Of a DNA stretch of 64,000 nucleotides, positions 26,304 to 35,492 are shown in pieces. This stretch comes from Propionivibrio sp. (GTDB taxonomy: Bacteria; Pseudomonadota; Gammaproteobacteria; Burkholderiales; Rhodocyclaceae): NCBI RefSeq assembly GCF_029255185.1, contig NZ_JAPUVO010000130.1, forward strand, positions 1 through 64,000. The letters are read 5' to 3'. Positions within the stretch are counted from its first letter, which is position 1. Each line of letters opens with the position of its first letter. The translations under genes and the position numbers were made by a program. The notes beneath the pieces are model-generated. The model saw only the letters and a list, made by a program, of their open reading frames with translations, did not search any database and was not told where the DNA came from.

Positions 26304-27110
26304 TCAGGAGGGTCGGCGAAAATTGACGACCAGCCAGAGCACCACAGTGGTTGCGGCGAAAGCCCACCATTGCAGGGCATAACCAAGATTGGTCTGCACT
26401 CGTTCGTCGGGACGGCGCCATTCGCGGACAAAACCGCCGGCTGCGCTGTGAGCGTCGAGTTCTATGACGACGGGTTGGATCGGAAAACTGACGACCTTGC
26501 TATACGCAGCCACATCCAGATTTTGCCAGACGCTTTGCCATCCGGTCTTGGCGCTTGCGCTGTCTGCGCCGAGGGTAAAGAAGCGTGTGCCAGGGAGCAC
26601 CGCTGTGCCTACTACTTCGAGAGGACCAATCGGGGTTGTCAACTGCGGTAACTGGCGATGTTCGGCCAGCGCCGGCACCCAGCCACGATTGATGAGCAGG
26701 CGCATTTCACTGCCTTCGAGACGCAGCGGGGTGATCACGTGATAGCCAGCCTGTTCGCGATGGGTACGATTGTCGATCAGAATCTGGTACTGAGGTTCGT
26801 AATAGCCGCGCGCGGTGATTTTGCGATAACGCAGCGACTGCGCATCGACCGGCGTGCTGGGCAGTGCCATCGCCGGTTCGGCGCCACGGGCGTCGAGCTG
26901 CTGTTGCAGAGCGTTCTTGCTGCCGGCTTTAGTCCACTGCCATTGTCCAGCAGCAATGAAAACGGGCAGCAGAAGCGCGGCCGCCAGGGTCGGCCACAGA
27001 CGCGGCCGGAAACGACGTACAGATGGCGCGGGTTTCTGCGCAGGCGCATCGGTTGCCGTCAGCAGCGTGGCGCGCGCATAATTGCCGCTCGTCCTACTGG
27101 AGTCGGCCAT
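26304..27110 (-). CDS. SURF1-family cytochrome oxidase assembly protein
   Basis: About 268 residues. SURF1 proteins help insert heme A into subunit I. Two membrane segments bound the protein (about residues 36-56 and near the C-terminal WWAFAATTVVLWLVVN). The loop contains the family features GYHVITPL and NRGWVP. ATG 27110 shares the tetranucleotide CATG with the oppositely oriented DUF2909 gene. In-frame ATGs at 27122, 27125, 27134 and 27152 are alternatives, so the exact start is uncertain. Confidence 0.85.
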   Translation of the reverse strand: MADSSRTSGNYARATLLTATDAPAQKPAPSVRRFRPRLWPTLAAALLLPVFIAAGQWQWTKAGSKNALQQQLDARGAEPAMALPSTPVDAQSLRYRKITARGYYEPQYQILIDNRTHREQAGYHVITPLRLEGSEMRLLINRGWVPALAEHRQLPQLTTPIGPLEVVGTAVLPGTRFFTLGADSASAKTGWQSVWQNLDVAAYSKVVSFPIQPVVIELDAHSAAGGFVREWRRPDERVQTNLGYALQWWAFAATTVVLWLVVNFRRPS

Positions 27111-27309
27111 GTTCAAGCTCATCATCCTTGTCATCTTGCTTGGCGTGATCATCAGCCTGTTTTCCGGGCTTTTCTTTCTCTTTCGGGATCAGGGAGAAGG
27201 CGAACGCACCGTGAAGGCGCTGACCTTGCGTGTTGGCCTGTCGATCGTAATCTTTGTCCTGCTGATGTTGGGCTATCGCTTCGGACTGATTCCCGGCTAT
27301 CTCCCGTAA
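27109..27309 (+). CDS. Twin transmembrane protein (DUF2909)
   Basis: A 66-residue protein made of two hydrophobic helices (about residues 3-24 and 42-60) joined by a short charged loop (RDQGEGERTVKALTLR), the DUF2909 pattern found beside oxidase assembly genes. Here it lies on the strand opposite to the whole oxidase operon. ATG 27109 has TGGAG 8 bases upstream. The function is unknown, and a role in oxidase assembly is inferred from its conserved neighbourhood. Confidence 0.8.
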   Translation: MFKLIILVILLGVIISLFSGLFFLFRDQGEGERTVKALTLRVGLSIVIFVLLMLGYRFGLIPGYLP

Positions 27310-27338
27310 GGGAAAGCACGCGCACTGACGGCCAAGAG

Positions 27339-27962
27339 TCAAAACCATCGCCAAGCCGCCGGCGCCTTGGCCGTCGACGTGCTGTCAGCGACAATGAAAA
27401 ATGCATAGGCCAGGGTAATCGTTCGGATATCGCTGTCAATCTCTGGCTTGACCACGAAGGTCAGCGGCAATTCCTTCGTTTCGCCTGGTGCCAAGGGCTG
27501 TTGCGCAAAGCAGAAGCAATCGAGTTTTTCAAAATGCTGGGCGGCCAGTCCCGGAGAAACGCTGGGTACAGCCTGGCCGACGATCGGTTTCTCTGAAAGA
27601 TTGTGCACGCGGAACCTGGCCTGATGCAGTTCGCCCGGGTGCAGGTCAAGGCTAGTCGTCAGCGCTTCCATTTCCCATGGCAGACCGGGCATGACGGTGC
27701 CGGTGAATTCAACGGTGATGATGCGGTTGGCATCAATGCGACTGGCGGTCGCCGTGACTGGCTGGCTAAGACCACCAATGCCAACACTGGCGGCTTTGGC
27801 GCCAGCCGTTTTGCCATTGAGGCCGGTAGCCAAGCAAAACACATCGTACAGCGGCACCAGGGCAAAACCAAAGGCGAAGGCGAGTGCGACGACGGCCAGC
27901 AGCTTGATGAGCAACTTGCGATGGCTGGAGACCGGCAGGGGGCTAGCGACGGAAACAGCCAT
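27339..27962 (-). CDS. ctaG: Cytochrome c oxidase assembly protein CtaG (Cox11)
   Basis: A 207-residue copper chaperone for the CuB site of subunit I. One N-terminal membrane segment (about residues 19-42) ends in PLYDVFCLATGLNGKT, a Cox11 signature. The periplasmic domain carries the copper motif CFCF in EKLDCFCFAQQPL. It is convergent with DUF2909 and 4 bases downstream of the short assembly protein gene. Length and motifs fit the family. Confidence 0.94.
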   Translation of the reverse strand: MAVSVASPLPVSSHRKLLIKLLAVVALAFAFGFALVPLYDVFCLATGLNGKTAGAKAASVGIGGLSQPVTATASRIDANRIITVEFTGTVMPGLPWEMEALTTSLDLHPGELHQARFRVHNLSEKPIVGQAVPSVSPGLAAQHFEKLDCFCFAQQPLAPGETKELPLTFVVKPEIDSDIRTITLAYAFFIVADSTSTAKAPAAWRWF

Positions 27963-27966
27963 CGCT

Positions 27967-28086
27967 TCAGCTTCTCAGAAACATCGAAAGGAGAAAAATG
28001 GCCAGCGCCACCACAGCGATAGACCATCCCAAGCGGCGATTGGCGGCACGGCGGTGTGCCGCTTGCACGAGGTCAGTTGCCATCAT
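27967..28086 (-). CDS. Cytochrome oxidase small assembly protein (39 residues)
   Basis: A short reading frame of 39 codons with a basic N-terminal part (HRRAANRRLGW) and one C-terminal membrane helix (IAVVALAIFLLSMFL). This is the pattern of the small proteins that precede ctaG in betaproteobacterial oxidase operons. ATG 28086 has AAGGT 6 bases upstream; a second ATG follows immediately. It overlaps the end of the preceding gene by 14 bases and ends 4 bases before ctaG, as expected for an operon member. Confidence 0.75.
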   Translation of the reverse strand: MMATDLVQAAHRRAANRRLGWSIAVVALAIFLLSMFLRS

Positions 28087-28420
28087 TTAAGACCTTCAGC
28101 CTGCTGACGGACACTTGCGCACTGAGCTGTTCAGTGGTGACAGCAGTTACCCCGGCAGCCGATGGCAGGTTCTGCGCAATCGCCAGTTGGGCCATTGAGC
28201 TCCGATCTGCCGGCGTCTCGATCAACGCGAAATCGATGCCAACAAGAATGGCAATGGGAATTACTGCCCATAGCCATTGCACGCTTCCGCTTGGCCCGAA
28301 AAACTGTGCCGCCGACTCGCCAGCGGTCTTCTGGTGTCTGACCAGCGAATAAATCATGATCGCAAACACCACCGCAAAAAGGGCGCTCAGAAGGATCAGA
28401 TAACTGTTGTGCAAGGTCAA
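28073..28420 (-). CDS. Orphan COX2-like transmembrane hairpin protein without CuA domain
   Basis: A 115-residue protein. Two hydrophobic helices (about residues 5-27 and 48-66) flank a loop reading SLVRHQKTAGESAAQFFGPSG. This closely resembles the membrane hairpin at the N-terminus of oxidase subunit II, but the CuA domain is absent, and a polar periplasmic tail of about 45 residues follows. The start is TTG 28420, with GGAG 8 bases upstream; TTG 28471 would overlap ctaE. Its place after ctaE suggests a role in the oxidase complex, but function is unknown. Confidence 0.65.
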   Translation of the reverse strand: MTLHNSYLILLSALFAVVFAIMIYSLVRHQKTAGESAAQFFGPSGSVQWLWAVIPIAILVGIDFALIETPADRSSMAQLAIAQNLPSAAGVTAVTTEQLSAQVSVSRLKVLNDGN

Positions 28421-28454
28421 GTCAGAATCTCCGTTCGCTGATAACGACAGGCTG

Positions 28455-29285
28455 CTAGAGGCAATAAACAAAAATGAACAGCAACAGCCAGATCACGTCC
28501 ACGAAATGCCAGTACCAGGCAACCGCCTCGAAGGCAAAATGCCGCCCGGGCGTGAAATGACCGGCCAGGGAACGCAACAAAATGACGATCAGCATGACAG
28601 AACCCATCATCACGTGGAAACCGTGGAAACCGGTCAGCATGTAAAACGTGGCGCCGTAGATGCCGTCGCGGATGGTGAACGCGGCTTCGCCGTATTCATG
28701 AATCTGCAGACCAATGAACAGGATACCAAGCGCGATGGTCAGTGCCAGGCCAAGCTTGAGTTGACGCTGCCGGTCCTTCTGCAACCCCCAGTGCGCCCAG
28801 GTCAAGGTCGCACCGGAAGAAAGCAGGATCAGAGTGTTGAGCGCCGGAATGCCCCAGGCATTGACCGGGGTGATGACGGTCTTCAAACCAGGGCCGGTCG
28901 TTGGCCATGCCGCGGAAAAGCCTGGCCACAACGACTGTGCGTCGGCAAGCCCAGGCAGCGCAAGGTTGCGGGCATAGAAGAGCGCGCCAAAGAAGCCGGC
29001 GAAGAACATTACCTCGGAAAAAATGAACCACACCATCCCCCAGCGGAAGGAGGTATCAACCTGACGGGCATACTTGCCGGCCAGACTTTCCTTGATGACG
29101 GCGCCAAACCAGCCGAATAACATGATCAGCAAAATCCCGGCACCAAGGGCCATGACTAGGCTGCCGACGGCCACCTTGTTGAGTACCAGAGCGAATCCGA
29201 CGGCCAGCGTGAGCAGAGCGACCGAGCCGACAATCGGCCAGATCGAAGGCGGCGGAACGTAATAGGCGTTGTTATGTGCTTGCAT
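28455..29285 (-). CDS. ctaE: Cytochrome c oxidase subunit III
   Basis: A 276-residue subunit with seven predicted membrane segments. The motif FHGFHVMMG and the C-terminal AVAWYWHFVDVIWLLLF are diagnostic of COX3. The N-terminus (MQAHNNAYYVPPPSIWPIVGS) is the betaproteobacterial type. GGGAGA precedes ATG 29285. It is the third structural gene of the operon, 17 bases after ctaD. Confidence 0.96.
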   Translation of the reverse strand: MQAHNNAYYVPPPSIWPIVGSVALLTLAVGFALVLNKVAVGSLVMALGAGILLIMLFGWFGAVIKESLAGKYARQVDTSFRWGMVWFIFSEVMFFAGFFGALFYARNLALPGLADAQSLWPGFSAAWPTTGPGLKTVITPVNAWGIPALNTLILLSSGATLTWAHWGLQKDRQRQLKLGLALTIALGILFIGLQIHEYGEAAFTIRDGIYGATFYMLTGFHGFHVMMGSVMLIVILLRSLAGHFTPGRHFAFEAVAWYWHFVDVIWLLLFIFVYCL

Positions 29286-29302
29286 GGCGGCTCTCCCTTA
29301 AC

Positions 29303-30895
29303 CTACTTCACGAGCGGTGGGGTGACGAACGAGTGGTACGGCGGCGGCGAGGTCTGCGTCCATTCCAGTGTGTCGGCGCCATCCCAGGGCTGGTTGCCGG
29401 CTGCAATGCCACCACGCACGCACTTGATCACGACGTAAAGAAAGAGCAACTGACTGGCGCCGAGCAGGAAACCGCCCAGACTGGCGATCATGTTAAATTC
29501 GGCGAACTGCAACGCATAGTCAGGAATGCGGCGCGGCATGCCGGCTAGTCCGAGAAAGTGCATCGGGAAAAAGGTAATGTTGAAGGCGATGGCAGTCAGC
29601 CAGAAATGCACTTTGCCAAGTTTTTCGTCGTACATGTGGCCAGTCCATTTCGGTAGCCAATAATACACACCGCCCATGATGGCCATTGCCGAACCGGAGA
29701 ACAGCACGTAGTGGAAGTGGGCAACCACGTAGTAGGTATCCTGCAACTGGATATCGACTGGAACCAGCGCCAGCACCAGCCCGCTGAAGCCACCAATGGT
29801 GAACAAGAAAACGAAGGCCAGCGAAAACAGCATTGGTGTTTCGAAGCTGATCGAGCCGCGCCAGAGCGTCGCGACCCAGTTGAAAACCTTGATCCCGGTG
29901 GGGATCGCGATGAGCATGGTGGTGTACATGAAGAACAACTGACCACCGAGCGGCATGCCGGTGGTAAACATGTGGTGCGCCCAGACGATGAAGGACAGGA
30001 AGGCGATCGAAGCTACCGCATAGACCATCGAGACATAGCCAAACAGTGGCTTGCGCGCAAAAGTCGGGATGATCGTCGAGACAATGCCAAAGGCCGGCAG
30101 GATCATGATGTACACCTCGGGGTGGCCAAAGAACCAGAACACGTGCTGGAACATGACCGGGTCACCGCCGCCGCTGGCGTCAAAGAAATGGGTGCCGAAA
30201 TTGCGGTCGGTGAGCAGCATGGTGATCGCGCAGGCCAGTACTGGCATCACGGCAACCAGCAGGAAAGCGGTGATCAGCCAGGTCCACACGAACATCGGCA
30301 TCTTCATCAGCGTCATTCCCGGAGCGCGCATATTGAGTATGGTAACGATGATGTTGATCGCCCCCATGATCGACGAGACGCCCAGGATGTGCACCGCAAG
30401 AATGGACATGTCATAGGCAATGCCTCCCTGCATAAAGAGCGGAGGATACATTGTCCAGCCGCCGGCAATCGCGCCGCCAGGAACGAAAAAAGTCGAGATG
30501 AGCAGCACCCCTGCCGCCGGAAGCAGCCAGAAACTCCAGTTGTTGAGGCGCGGAAAGGCCATGTCCGGGGCGCCGATCATCAGTGGCACCTGCCAGTTGG
30601 CGAAGCCGACCAGTGACGGCATGATGGCGCCGAATATCATGATCAGGCCGTGCATTGTCGTCAGTTGGTTAAAAACAGTGGGCTGAAATAGTTGCAAACC
30701 GGGCTGGAACAGTTCGGCACGAATCAGCATGGCTAGTGCACCGGCGAAGAAAAACATGAACAGGGAAAACCACAGATAGAGCGTACCGATATCCTTGTGG
30801 TTGGTGCTGGTCAGCCAGCGCATGACGCCGGTCGGGGCGTGATCATGCGCATGATCATGGACGGCAGCAGCATTGCTGACAGTGCTTGTGTTCAT
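29303..30895 (-). CDS. ctaD: Cytochrome c oxidase subunit I (aa3/caa3 type)
   Basis: A 530-residue heme-copper oxidase catalytic subunit that reduces O2 and pumps protons. [17 protein letters not shown] carries the CuB His and the cross-linked Tyr of A-type oxidases. [11 protein letters not shown] holds the heme a3 and a ligands, and [17 protein letters not shown] is the usual N-terminus. Start ATG 30895 has GGGAG 7 bases upstream. It follows ctaC by 14 bases. Confidence 0.97.
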   Translation of the reverse strand: MNTSTVSNAAAVHDHAHDHAPTGVMRWLTSTNHKDIGTLYLWFSLFMFFFAGALAMLIRAELFQPGLQLFQPTVFNQLTTMHGLIMIFGAIMPSLVGFANWQVPLMIGAPDMAFPRLNNWSFWLLPAAGVLLISTFFVPGGAIAGGWTMYPPLFMQGGIAYDMSILAVHILGVSSIMGAINIIVTILNMRAPGMTLMKMPMFVWTWLITAFLLVAVMPVLACAITMLLTDRNFGTHFFDASGGGDPVMFQHVFWFFGHPEVYIMILPAFGIVSTIIPTFARKPLFGYVSMVYAVASIAFLSFIVWAHHMFTTGMPLGGQLFFMYTTMLIAIPTGIKVFNWVATLWRGSISFETPMLFSLAFVFLFTIGGFSGLVLALVPVDIQLQDTYYVVAHFHYVLFSGSAMAIMGGVYYWLPKWTGHMYDEKLGKVHFWLTAIAFNITFFPMHFLGLAGMPRRIPDYALQFAEFNMIASLGGFLLGASQLLFLYVVIKCVRGGIAAGNQPWDGADTLEWTQTSPPPYHSFVTPPLVK

Positions 30896-30909
30896 TTAGA
30901 GACTCCCGG

Positions 30910-32058
30910 TTAACGGCGCCGTGCGGCGATGTCGGCTGGCTGCACGAGGTCACCCGTGGTGTTGTTCCAGCTATTGCGTTCGTAGGTAATGACTGCGGCG
31001 AGATCAAGATCGGACAGTTGCTTGCCAAAAGCGGCCATCGCCGTCGCCGCTTTGCCGTTAAGGACGATGTCAATATGTCCGGCTTTCTCGCCAGAGACGA
31101 TCGCTGATCCGTTGAGCGCCGGAAAGGCGCCAGGGACTCCCATGCCGGTAGGCTGGTGGCAGGCCACGCAATTGGCGGCGTAAACCTTTTCGCCAAGGGC
31201 TTTCAACTCGGCCATTTCGTAAGTTTTCCCGACGTTTGCCGCAGCCGCAGCGACCAGGGTTTTCTGTTCCTGCTTCCAGGTGGCGAATTGCTCCGGGCTC
31301 ACAACATCCACAACGACCGGCATGAAGCCGTGACCAACGCCGCACAGTTCAGCGCACTGACCACGGTAAGTCCCCACCTGGTCGACCTTGAACCAGGCGT
31401 CGCGAATAAAGCCAGGGATGGCGTCCTGCTTGACGCCGAAAGCGGGAACCCACCAGGCGTGAATGACGTCACTGGCGGTCAGCACCAGACGAACCTTCTG
31501 TCCAGCGGGAACCACCAGTGGCCGATCAACTTCAAGCAGGTAGTGTTCCCCCTTGGACTGCTCGCCGTCGATCTGCACTTTGGGTGTCGAGGAATTGCTC
31601 ATGAAACGGATATCTTCGCCAAGATACTCGTATTCCCATTTCCACTGATGGCCGGTGACCTTGATGGTCAAGTCCGACTTGCTGGTGTCCTTCATCGAGG
31701 CGACCAACCGGGTCGCTGGCCAAGCCATGCCGATCAGAATCAGCACCGGAACAATTGTCCACGCAATTTCGACGCCTAGGTTGTCGTGGAATTTTGCCGC
31801 CTGGTGGCCGACAGACTTACGGTGCCGTATCAGGGCGATAAGCATCGGAACGAAAACGACAATCAGAATTGCCAGGCAGATCCAGAGAATCAGGCTGTGC
31901 AGATCAAAAATATCCTGCGCCAGGCCGGACGCTGGCTGCGGAAGATTGACGGCGAAATCGGCCCAGGCCAGCGCGGGAATCAACCCGAAAAATATGGCGC
32001 ACAAGGAACGAATGGCACTAAAAGGCTGACCAAGGCGTCGGCCGGTGTATTTTGGCAT
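30910..32058 (-). CDS. ctaC: Cytochrome c oxidase subunit II with fused cytochrome c domain
   Basis: About 382 residues. A signal sequence is followed by two membrane helices, then a CuA domain with its ligands in CAELCGVGHGFM. A C-terminal class I cytochrome c domain follows, with CVACH and a distal Met in AFGKQ or nearby, making this a caa3-type enzyme that can carry its own donor heme. ATG 32058 is used. TTG 32064 has better spacing to GGGAG and could be the true start. It is the first gene of the oxidase operon and is divergent from sco. Confidence 0.93.
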   Translation of the reverse strand: MPKYTGRRLGQPFSAIRSLCAIFFGLIPALAWADFAVNLPQPASGLAQDIFDLHSLILWICLAILIVVFVPMLIALIRHRKSVGHQAAKFHDNLGVEIAWTIVPVLILIGMAWPATRLVASMKDTSKSDLTIKVTGHQWKWEYEYLGEDIRFMSNSSTPKVQIDGEQSKGEHYLLEVDRPLVVPAGQKVRLVLTASDVIHAWWVPAFGVKQDAIPGFIRDAWFKVDQVGTYRGQCAELCGVGHGFMPVVVDVVSPEQFATWKQEQKTLVAAAAANVGKTYEMAELKALGEKVYAANCVACHQPTGMGVPGAFPALNGSAIVSGEKAGHIDIVLNGKAATAMAAFGKQLSDLDLAAVITYERNSWNNTTGDLVQPADIAARRR

Positions 32059-32168
32059 GCTCAAATTATCTTCTCCCGCCCTATATTAATTACGTTTTGG
32101 GTAACACTTAGACCCTATTGTCAATAAAAGTTCAGTGATGTTCAAATTATCCTTGTCGAAAGTTAAGT

Positions 32169-32753
32169 ATGCTGCGGGTCTTAATTCTAATACTTTGCCT
32201 GTCCCTGACCGGCTGCTCTGAGCGAGAGCCGACGCCATTTCGCAGCACCGACATCACTGGCGCACAGTTCGGACGTGCGCTGGCGGGCTTCAAGGATCAT
32301 CATGGCAAACCGAGAACGCTCGCCGACTTTCAGGGCAAGGTCGTCGTTCTCTTCTTTGGCTATACCTTCTGCCCGGACATCTGCCCAACGACGCTGGCGC
32401 GCTTTGCCGAGGTCATGAAGCTGCTTGGGAATGATGATGAACGGGTACAGGTGCTGTTCGTCACGCTCGATCCGGAACGCGATACGGCGCAAAAACTGGC
32501 CGACTACGTGCCGTGGTTTTATCCATCGTTCATTGGCCTCTATGGGGATATGGCGGCAACCGAGGCGGCGGCCAAGGAGTTCAAGGTTTTCTTCGCCCGC
32601 AGCAAGGGCAGTGACGTTATGACTTACGCAATCGACCACTCGGCCGGCGCCTACGTCTTTGATCCATCCGGACGAATCCGTCTTTACGTAAAGGACGTTA
32701 CCTCAGTTGAGGCCATCGTCAGCGACCTGAAAACGCTGCTGGCCGGCAAATAG
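32169..32753 (+). CDS. SCO1/SenC-family copper chaperone lipoprotein
   Basis: A 194-residue protein for delivery of copper to, or reduction of, the CuA site of subunit II. The signal peptide ends in LTGC, so it should be lipid-anchored. The thioredoxin-like domain has the copper motif CPDIC in FFGYTFCPDICPTTL, and a conserved His appears in YAIDHSAGAYVF. It is transcribed away from ctaC; the two starts are about 110 bases apart and probably share a divergent regulatory region. Confidence 0.9.
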   Translation: MLRVLILILCLSLTGCSEREPTPFRSTDITGAQFGRALAGFKDHHGKPRTLADFQGKVVVLFFGYTFCPDICPTTLARFAEVMKLLGNDDERVQVLFVTLDPERDTAQKLADYVPWFYPSFIGLYGDMAATEAAAKEFKVFFARSKGSDVMTYAIDHSAGAYVFDPSGRIRLYVKDVTSVEAIVSDLKTLLAGK

Positions 32754-32784
32754 TCCGATTGAAAACAAGAGATGCACGGCCTGT

Positions 32785-33855
32785 CTAAAAGCGTTCGTCT
32801 TCACGCAGGTAGCGCCACTGACCTGAGGGAAGTTTGCCGAGCGCTACGCTGCCGATGCGAATGCGTTTGATACTGGTCACCCGCAGGCCGACCAGTTCGC
32901 ACATGCGTTGAATCTGTCCTTGCCTGCTTTCGTGCACGACAAATCGCAGTTGCTGCTCGTTTTGCCAGGAGACCTGCGCACGCTTGAGTTTGACTTCGTC
33001 AAGTTCAAGGCCGTGGTTGAGCAGCTTCATACCCTCCGGGCTAAGTTCGCCTTCCACCCGCACCATATACTCCTTCTCCAGCCTCGTATCGTCGCCGGTG
33101 ATGCGCCGGGCGACACTGCCTTCCTGGGTAAATACCAGCATCCCGGTCGACTCGGCATCGAGTTTCCCGGCCTGCGCCAGACCGCGCAAATGGGTCGCCT
33201 TGAAAGTGCACCGGCTAAGGTCCTCGACCCAGCGATTTTCCGGGCGGATCAGTTGCATCAGGGCTTCGCTGCCGCCTTCGCCCGGACCGCGATCCGCCGC
33301 GAGCGGTTTGTTGAGCAGGATAGTCACGCTCTCACTCTGATGCTTGCTGGCCTCTTCCTTGATCTCGATGCGGGCATTGGGGTGTACCCGGGCGCCCAGC
33401 GTAGTGACCACCACACCATCGACACGAATCCAGCCGTTTTCAATCCACTCGTCGGCCTGTCGACGCGAGCAAAACGCCATTTCGCTGACGCGCTTGGCCA
33501 GTCGTGGTGGCTCATTGAGCGGACGGTGCGGCGCTGGCGGCGCGCTAGCCTGCGGCACTGGCTCCGCGCGCGGTGCACTGTAGTCGCTATGAATGCGTGC
33601 CGGTGGCAGGGCGCGCGCACCGGTGCTGCGCGCCACGCCACGTTTGGGATGGACCTTGACGGACAGGACGCCATGAACTGGGGGCAGTGCTGGCGCTGGC
33701 TTGCGCGACTCGACGGCGTGACGCTCAGTCTTGGCGGCACTGTGCGCAAACGATTGTTTCAACGCCTTGGAACCGCCGCGCAGCGGCTTGCGATAAGGCG
33801 ATCTCGCGTCGTCAGTGACGGGTTTGGCGGGCAGTTTTAGCGTTGGGCGGGGCAT
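32785..33855 (-). CDS. RluF-like 23S rRNA pseudouridine synthase
   Basis: A 356-residue RsuA/RluB/E/F-family enzyme. A basic, low-complexity extension of about 115 residues precedes an S4 RNA-binding domain (RVSEMAFCSRRQADEWIENG) and the synthase domain. The catalytic Asp is in AGKLDAESTGMLV. The segment RQGQIQRMCELVGLRV followed by SGQWRYL resembles RluF rather than RluB. The target is probably U2604 of 23S rRNA, by family. It is convergent with sco. Confidence 0.8.
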   Translation of the reverse strand: MPRPTLKLPAKPVTDDARSPYRKPLRGGSKALKQSFAHSAAKTERHAVESRKPAPALPPVHGVLSVKVHPKRGVARSTGARALPPARIHSDYSAPRAEPVPQASAPPAPHRPLNEPPRLAKRVSEMAFCSRRQADEWIENGWIRVDGVVVTTLGARVHPNARIEIKEEASKHQSESVTILLNKPLAADRGPGEGGSEALMQLIRPENRWVEDLSRCTFKATHLRGLAQAGKLDAESTGMLVFTQEGSVARRITGDDTRLEKEYMVRVEGELSPEGMKLLNHGLELDEVKLKRAQVSWQNEQQLRFVVHESRQGQIQRMCELVGLRVTSIKRIRIGSVALGKLPSGQWRYLREDERF

Positions 33856-33920
33856 GGCAGCAGGCTTTCATTTTCGACAGACGAGCAGTGTACGCCTGCG
33901 ACGGTCGAACCGTTGCAAAA

Positions 33921-35060
33921 TCAGCGCCGATTGCTGCCGGCGACCATCTTGAATTCGAACAAACGACATTCGATGGCGCCGTTGTAGAGCGGCGTCTTCT
34001 TGCTCGGTGTCAGGCGCATCAGCTTGGGCAGGCGTAGGTCGGCGCTCAACAGATAACAGTTCCAGCCGGCGAAATTGCGTTTGAGGGCGCTGCCGAGCAG
34101 AGGGTAGAAGGCCGCCAGTTCATCAAGTTCCGACAGGCGTTCACCGTAGGGCGGGTTGGCAACCATCACGCCTTGTTCGGTAGGAGCTCTGATTTCAAGG
34201 AGATCGCCAGTACTCAGCGTGACGGCAGGCAGCAGGCCGGCGCGGTCAAGGTTAGCCAACGCGGCGCGCACGGCGACGGGCGACAAATCGCTGCCGTAGA
34301 TATGCGCGTCGGCAGCTGGCTTTTCGTCATCCATGGCGCGTTCGAGCAAATTTTTCCAGAGGTCGAGCTGGAAAGCTTTCAGGCGCTGGAAGCCAAAGCT
34401 GCGTCCTGCACCCGGCGCAATATTGAGCGCCATTTGTGCCGCTTCGACCAGAAAGGTGCCGCTGCCGCACATCGGGTCAAGCAGCGGGGTTCCCGGCTGC
34501 CAGCCCGATAGACGCAGGATGCCAGCCGCCACATTCTCCTTAAGCGGCGCTTCGACGGTCTTCTGGCGCAGGCCGCGCTGGTAGAGCGGGGCACCCGAGG
34601 TGTCGACGTACAGCGTGCATTCGTCGACGGTGATGAAGCCGTGCACACGCACATCCGGTTCGCGCGTGTCCACATTCGGACGCTTGCTGGCATCAGCGCG
34701 GAAGCGGTCGCAAATCGCGTCCTTGATGCGCAGGGTGATGAATTCGAGGCTTCTGAGCGTGCTCTTGACCGCCGTCACATCGACGCGGATCGTCTGCTCG
34801 GCGGTAAACCACAGGGGCCAGGGCGTATCCAGCGCCAGGCGGTAGATGTCGTCTTCCTTGGCGTAGCGGCCATGGGCGACGCGCCACAGAATGCGCGTAG
34901 CGATGCGCGAATGCAGATTGGCGGCGTAACATGCTGGCCACTTAGCAACAAAATGCACGCCGCCGGGAATGACTTGTAGTTCGCTGACGCCAGCGGCTAC
35001 GAGGTCCTCGGCAAGCAGGGCTTCAAGGCCGCGCGGGCAACTGGCAAAAAACTTTTCCAA
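33921..35060 (-). CDS. RlmL-like 23S rRNA guanine-N2 methyltransferase (THUMP plus methyltransferase)
   Basis: A 379-residue protein corresponding to the N-terminal half of RlmKL. The N-terminus MEKFFASCPRGLEALLAEDL aligns with E. coli RlmL, a THUMP domain follows, and the catalytic core has LLDPMCGSGTFLVEAA and the NPPYGERL motif of base N-methyltransferases. The RlmK half is absent, as in many proteobacteria. The start is TTG 35060 with AGGA 8 bases upstream. It follows hemJ in the same direction. Confidence 0.87.
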   Translation of the reverse strand: MEKFFASCPRGLEALLAEDLVAAGVSELQVIPGGVHFVAKWPACYAANLHSRIATRILWRVAHGRYAKEDDIYRLALDTPWPLWFTAEQTIRVDVTAVKSTLRSLEFITLRIKDAICDRFRADASKRPNVDTREPDVRVHGFITVDECTLYVDTSGAPLYQRGLRQKTVEAPLKENVAAGILRLSGWQPGTPLLDPMCGSGTFLVEAAQMALNIAPGAGRSFGFQRLKAFQLDLWKNLLERAMDDEKPAADAHIYGSDLSPVAVRAALANLDRAGLLPAVTLSTGDLLEIRAPTEQGVMVANPPYGERLSELDELAAFYPLLGSALKRNFAGWNCYLLSADLRLPKLMRLTPSKKTPLYNGAIECRLFEFKMVAGSNRR

Positions 35061-35069
35061 GGGGAATTC

Positions 35070-35492
35070 CTAGAAGGGTTTGAGAATGACCAGCAAGGTC
35101 ACGACAAGCAGCACGATTACCGGGATTTCGTTGAACCAGCGGAACCAGACATGGCTGCGTTGCTTGCGCCCGGCCTGGAAATCGTTCAGCAGCTTGCGAC
35201 AGTAGAAATTATAGGCCAGCAAACCGGCGACCAAGGTTGTCTTGGCGTGCAGCCAGCCGCCGCTGATGCCAAAGCCGAACCACAGCCAGAGGCCGAGGGC
35301 GATCGCCAGATAACCGATCGGGGTCATGAACCGATAAAGTTTGCTGGCCATGAGCAGCAAGCGGTCGCGCTCGGCGCTGCTATCCGCCGGCACCATCGCC
35401 AGGTTGACGAAGATGCGCGGCAGGTAGAAGAGCCCGGCGAACCAACTGACGACCATCACCAGATGCAAGGCTTTGACGATCAGGTAATCCAT
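35070..35492 (-). CDS. hemJ: Protoporphyrinogen IX oxidase (HemJ type)
   Basis: A 140-residue membrane protein with four hydrophobic helices. The first reads IVKALHLVMVVSWFAGLFYLPR and contains the conserved His near residue 10 and Arg near 26. It oxidises protoporphyrinogen IX to protoporphyrin IX in heme synthesis, probably passing electrons to the quinone pool. ATG 35492 overlaps the preceding SDR gene stop by one base (TAATG). Confidence 0.85.
   Translation of the reverse strand: MDYLIVKALHLVMVVSWFAGLFYLPRIFVNLAMVPADSSAERDRLLLMASKLYRFMTPIGYLAIALGLWLWFGFGISGGWLHAKTTLVAGLLAYNFYCRKLLNDFQAGRKQRSHVWFRWFNEIPVIVLLVVTLLVILKPF

Noticed and set aside
29711..30616. 301-codon open frame on the plus strand opposite ctaD
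   Set aside because: Composition is dominated by Asp, Glu, His and Arg from reverse-complemented membrane codons; ctaD on the other strand is certain.
32065..32168. TTGACA-based promoter for ctaC on the minus strand
   Set aside because: A TTGACA is present but no acceptable -10 lies 16-18 bases from it, so the promoter position could not be supported.
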